Made by a program: the position numbers and the translations under genes. The notes beneath the pieces are model-generated. The model saw only the letters and a program-made list of their open reading frames with translations. It had not been told where the DNA came from and did not search any database. Source: Pseudomonas sp. A34-9 (GTDB lineage: Bacteria; Pseudomonadota; Gammaproteobacteria; Pseudomonadales; Pseudomonadaceae). From it: a stretch of 64,000 bases of DNA. The DNA lies in contig NZ_CP119967.1 in NCBI RefSeq assembly GCF_029543085.1, positions 4,924,501 to 4,988,500 of the forward strand, read 5' to 3'. Positions within the stretch are counted from its first letter, which is position 1; every line of letters starts with the position of its first letter. Below, piece by piece: positions 61,427-64,000 of the stretch.

Positions 61427-62428
61427 ATGACTCTTCGAATCGCAATCAATGGTTTTGGCCGCATCGGCCGTAATGTCCTGCGCGCACTGTATACCCAAGG
61501 CTATCGACAGGATTTGCAGATCGTCGCCATCAACGATCTGGGCGACAGCTCGATCAATGCTCATCTGCTCAAATACGACACCGTTCACGGCACGTTCGAC
61601 GCTCAGGTCGAGCATGACAATGAAAGTCTCACCGTCAACGGCGACCGCATTGCGGTCAGCGCAATTCGCAACCCGGCCGAGTTGCCATGGGCGGCGGAAA
61701 AGATTGATGTGGTGTTTGAATGCACCGGTCTCTTTACCGATCGCGCCAAAGCGGCCGCGCATATTACTGCCGGCGCACGCAAAGTGATCATCTCCGCCCC
61801 GGCCAAAGGCGCCGACGCCACCGTGGTTTATGGTGTGAACCACGACATTCTGCGCCAGTCGCACCAGATCATCTCCAACGCTTCGTGCACCACCAACTGC
61901 CTCGCACCGGTGGCGCAAGTGCTGCACCGCGAACTGGGGATCGAAAGCGGTTTGATGACTACCATCCATGCTTACACCAACGATCAGAACCTCACCGACG
62001 TCTATCACACCGACCCGTACCGCGCGCGTTCGGCCACGCAGAACATGATCCCGAGCAAGACCGGCGCCGCTGAAGCGGTAGGCCTGGTGCTGCCGGAACT
62101 GGCGGGCAAACTGACCGGCATGGCCGTGCGGGTGCCGGTGATCAACGTATCGCTGGTCGACTTGACCGTGCAGCTGAAGAAAGAAGCCAGCGCCGAAGAA
62201 GTCAACGCGCTGCTCAAGGCTGCGAGCCAGCATTCGAAAATATTGGGTTACAACACGTTGCCGCTGGTTTCCAGCGACTTCAACCACAATCCGCTGTCGT
62301 CGATCTTCGACGCCAACCACACCAAATCCAGCGGCAAACTGCTGAAAGTGCTGGCCTGGTACGACAACGAGTGGGGCTTCTCCAACCGCATGCTGGATAA
62401 CTGCCTGGCGCTCTGCAACGCCGAGTAA
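61427..62428 (+). CDS. gap: Glyceraldehyde-3-phosphate dehydrogenase
   Basis: A 333-residue type I GAPDH. The NAD-binding GFGRIGR is at residues 10-16, and the catalytic cysteine is Cys154 in [13 protein letters not shown] histidine in [10 protein letters not shown] and the C-terminal [11 protein letters not shown] motif follow. It oxidises glyceraldehyde-3-phosphate from Eda. The ATG at 61427 is chosen because the Rossmann strand starts there; an open frame continues upstream through the promoter. It is divergent from edd with HexR-type sites between. Confidence 0.96.
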   Translation: MTLRIAINGFGRIGRNVLRALYTQGYRQDLQIVAINDLGDSSINAHLLKYDTVHGTFDAQVEHDNESLTVNGDRIAVSAIRNPAELPWAAEKIDVVFECTGLFTDRAKAAAHITAGARKVIISAPAKGADATVVYGVNHDILRQSHQIISNASCTTNCLAPVAQVLHRELGIESGLMTTIHAYTNDQNLTDVYHTDPYRARSATQNMIPSKTGAAEAVGLVLPELAGKLTGMAVRVPVINVSLVDLTVQLKKEASAEEVNALLKAASQHSKILGYNTLPLVSSDFNHNPLSSIFDANHTKSSGKLLKVLAWYDNEWGFSNRMLDNCLALCNAE

Positions 62429-62441
62429 GTTGTCCCGTCCC

Positions 62442-62527
62442 CCCTGTAGGAGCTGCCGGAGGCTGCGATCTTTTGATCTTGTTTTAAAAGCAACATCAAA
62501 AGATCGCAGCCTGCGGCAGCTCCTACA
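62442..62527. repeat. REPIN after gap, GTAGGAGCTGCCG family
   Basis: CCCCTGTAGGAGCTGCCGGAG and CTGCGGCAGCTCCTACA are inverted around GATCTTTTGATC and GATCGCAG cores. Confidence 0.92.
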
Positions 62528-62587
62528 TTTCGATCCGCACAAGACCTTTACCGTTCTTTGACAAATCAAGGCTTGACCATACGACTA

Positions 62588-62606
62588 GATGATAAGCATT
62601 ATCATT
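62588..62606 (+). promoter_or_regulatory. Fur box upstream of the fecI-like gene
   Basis: GATGATAAGCATTATCATT is a near-perfect 19-bp Fur palindrome, 26 bases before the GTG start. A TTGACA at 62558-62563 could be the -35 element. Confidence 0.85.
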
Positions 62607-62631
62607 CGCTCAAAATGGATCAGGTCCTCCC

Positions 62632-63159
62632 GTGAGTCAATCGCGCTTCAACCACGTCTTCCTCACCCAGCGCACGTCCTTGCTGCGAACGCTGGAACGG
62701 ATGGTCAACAATCACAGCACCGCTGAAGACCTGCTGCAGGAGACCTACCTGCGCGTGACGCGGGCGTTGAGCGAGCGGGCCATCGATCACCTCGAACCTT
62801 TTGTCTTCCAGACCGCGCGCAATCTGGCGCTGGATCATTTGCGCGCGCGCAAGATCCATTCGCGAACCATGGTCGATGACGTGCCGCAGGAAGTCGTGCA
62901 CAGCGTCGCCGCCCCTGCCAGCAGCGCCGAAGATGCCGCCCACGCCGAACAGATGCTGGAGCGCCTGAACGTGAGCCTCAGTCAACTCAGCCCCCGCCAG
63001 CAGCAGATTTTCATCCTCAGTCGTTTGCACGGGAACAGTTATCAGGAAATCGCTGATGAGCTGAACGTCTCCCTCAGCACGGTGCAGAAAGAATTGAAGC
63101 TGATCATGACCATTTGCATCGGCGTCGCCGAACGACACGACAGCAGCGGCAAGCTGTAA
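62632..63159 (+). CDS. FecI-like iron-starvation ECF sigma factor (GTG start)
   Basis: A 175-residue ECF sigma factor. Region 2 is near 15-75 (NHSTAEDLLQETYLRVTRAL, then VFQTARNLALDHLRARK) and region 4 near 115-165 (LSPRQQQIFILSRLHGNSYQ, then IADELNVSLSTVQKELKL). It should direct transcription of a TonB-dependent siderophore receptor gene expected just beyond the window. The GTG start has AGG upstream. A strong Fur box precedes it and a fecR-like gene follows, the standard surface-signalling order. Confidence 0.95.
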   Translation: MSQSRFNHVFLTQRTSLLRTLERMVNNHSTAEDLLQETYLRVTRALSERAIDHLEPFVFQTARNLALDHLRARKIHSRTMVDDVPQEVVHSVAAPASSAEDAAHAEQMLERLNVSLSQLSPRQQQIFILSRLHGNSYQEIADELNVSLSTVQKELKLIMTICIGVAERHDSSGKL

Positions 63160-63199
63160 GCTTCAAGCTCCAAGCTCCAAGCTCCAAGCTCCAAGCTCC
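63158..63199 (+). repeat. Heptamer tandem repeat between the fecI- and fecR-like genes
   Basis: AAGCTTC is followed by five exact AAGCTCC units. The first unit includes the last bases of the fecI stop codon. A related reverse-orientation block (GCTTGCAGCTTGCAGCTTG) lies at ~63231-63249 and can pair with it. Confidence 0.9.
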
Positions 63200-63288
63200 A
63201 AGTAAAAACGAAAAGCAGTACACGCATCAGGCTTGCAGCTTGCAGCTTGACGCTAGAAACTGCTTCGCCAGAAGCCCGAGGAAACACC

Positions 63289-64000
63289 GTGACGGACACC
63301 CACCGCTCGCCTTCGCCGGATTCGGTGCAGGACGCTGCAAACGCAATGGACCAGGCTCTGGACTGGCTCATCGTGCTCGGCAGTCCGGACGAGGAGCAGA
63401 CCCGGCAGTTCCATGCCTGGCTGGCGGCCGACCCGCTGAATGCCGAGGCGTTTGCCAAGGCCCAGGCGATCTGGGACGGCCCGCAAGTCGCCCAGTGCGC
63501 ACAAAGCCTGGCGGCCAAGCCTGCGAAAGTCACCGTGCTCAAGCGTCTGCGTCCGCACTGGAAACCGTTGGCTACTGCAGCGGTGCTGATCCTCGGTCTG
63601 TTCAGTTTCAGTAACTTGCCGATGCGGATTCAGGCCGATCATCTGACCGTCGTCGGCGAGCGCCAGCGTCTGCAACTGGAGGACGGTTCGAAAGTCCTGC
63701 TCAATACCAATTCGGCATTCTCCAGCACCATCAATGATCAGCAGCGCGTTGCCCGGTTGTTTCAGGGCGAAGCGTTTTTCGAGATCGCCAGCGGCCGCAG
63801 TCAACCGCTGGAAATCGATGCCGGCCCGGTTCGCGCCAGCGTGCGCGATACTGCGTTCGCGGTGCGTTATCTCGATGGCGTGGCGCAGGTCAACGTGCAG
63901 CGAGGTGATGTCGATCTACAGGCAACGCATAACGACGCTCGCGTACGTCTGACGGCGGGTGAGAGTATTCGTATCGGCCCCAACGGCTTCGACCGCCCGG
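63289..64000 (+). CDS. FecR-like anti-sigma / signal transducer (3' end outside window)
   Basis: The open frame from a GTG at 63289 runs off the window. The ~237 visible residues show the FecR layout. An N-terminal cytoplasmic sigma-binding region (~1-85) contains ALDWLIVLGSPDEEQTRQF and FHAWLAADPLNAEAFAKA. One membrane helix follows (~95-115, PLATAAVLILGLFSFSNL), then the FecR periplasmic domain with EDGSKVLLNTNSAFS and RLFQGEAFFEIA. It relays receptor occupancy to the sigma factor. GAGGAAA precedes the GTG, and no suitable ATG is nearby. Confidence 0.92.
   Translation, partial: MTDTHRSPSPDSVQDAANAMDQALDWLIVLGSPDEEQTRQFHAWLAADPLNAEAFAKAQAIWDGPQVAQCAQSLAAKPAKVTVLKRLRPHWKPLATAAVLILGLFSFSNLPMRIQADHLTVVGERQRLQLEDGSKVLLNTNSAFSSTINDQQRVARLFQGEAFFEIASGRSQPLEIDAGPVRASVRDTAFAVRYLDGVAQVNVQRGDVDLQATHNDARVRLTAGESIRIGPNGFDRP

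Noticed and set aside
63158..63199. Regular short repeats that could suggest a CRISPR array
   Set aside because: Units are 7 bp and contiguous with no spacers, and no cas genes are present.

Overview
The window is a stretch of Pseudomonas chromosome, most likely from the P. fluorescens group. The evidence is the gene order of the glucose and Entner-Doudoroff cluster, which matches the one I remember from P. putida (gap, edd, glk, gltR, gltS, an epimerase, gtsABCD, oprB, a mutarotase, hexR, zwf, pgl, eda). Further evidence is the adjacent fadD2-fadD1 pair, the GC-rich coding sequence, and many REP-type intergenic repeats typical of fluorescent pseudomonads. I see no tRNA, rRNA, insertion sequence, prophage or CRISPR array. 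Layout: 1-7,400 holds the end of an AraC regulator, a sterol-desaturase-like hydroxylase, a PepSY protein, a FlxA-like protein, a chemoreceptor, a CorA/ZntB-type metal transporter and a PiT phosphate transporter. 7,500-25,350 is a mosaic of small units: two LysR genes divergent from PACE efflux genes, a LysR/SDR pair, an ECF sigma operon with YCII and SnoaL-like genes, GNAT acetyltransferases, alaC, a gluconate locus (gntT, gntK, gntR) and an MFS transporter. 25,470-33,650 carries a BdlA-like soluble sensor, a FecI-like sigma gene overlapping a betaine-type binding protein gene, a PhnD-like protein, a fatty acid desaturase, peptide deformylase, a BrkB-like membrane protein and CsbD. 33,800-43,000 has the fatty-acid genes fadD1 and fadD2 divergent from a lysophospholipase-like hydrolase and a MaoC hydratase, then a class V aminotransferase convergent with a degenerate intradiol-dioxygenase-fold protein. 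43,100-62,430 is the glucose regulon. The window ends in a Fur-box-preceded fecI-like gene and a fecR-like gene cut by the window edge. How it works together: glucose crosses the outer membrane through OprB, is bound by GtsA and imported by GtsBCD, is phosphorylated by Glk, and passes through Zwf, Pgl, Edd and Eda to pyruvate and glyceraldehyde-3-phosphate, which Gap oxidises. Periplasmically formed gluconate enters by GntT and is phosphorylated by GntK. GltS/GltR should sense the pathway, HexR should repress it, and GntR should control gluconate uptake. I found candidate operators for HexR and GntR. I also found A-rich AANAANAA (Crc/Hfq-type) motifs in the leaders of eight sugar genes and fadD2, which suggests that catabolite repression acts on most of the regulon. 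The most unusual non-coding content is two kinds of structured intergenic element. One is a roughly 160-230 bp nested inverted repeat present at six loci, once as a tandem duplication. The other is a single 267 bp element built from terminal inverted repeats around two long palindromes.
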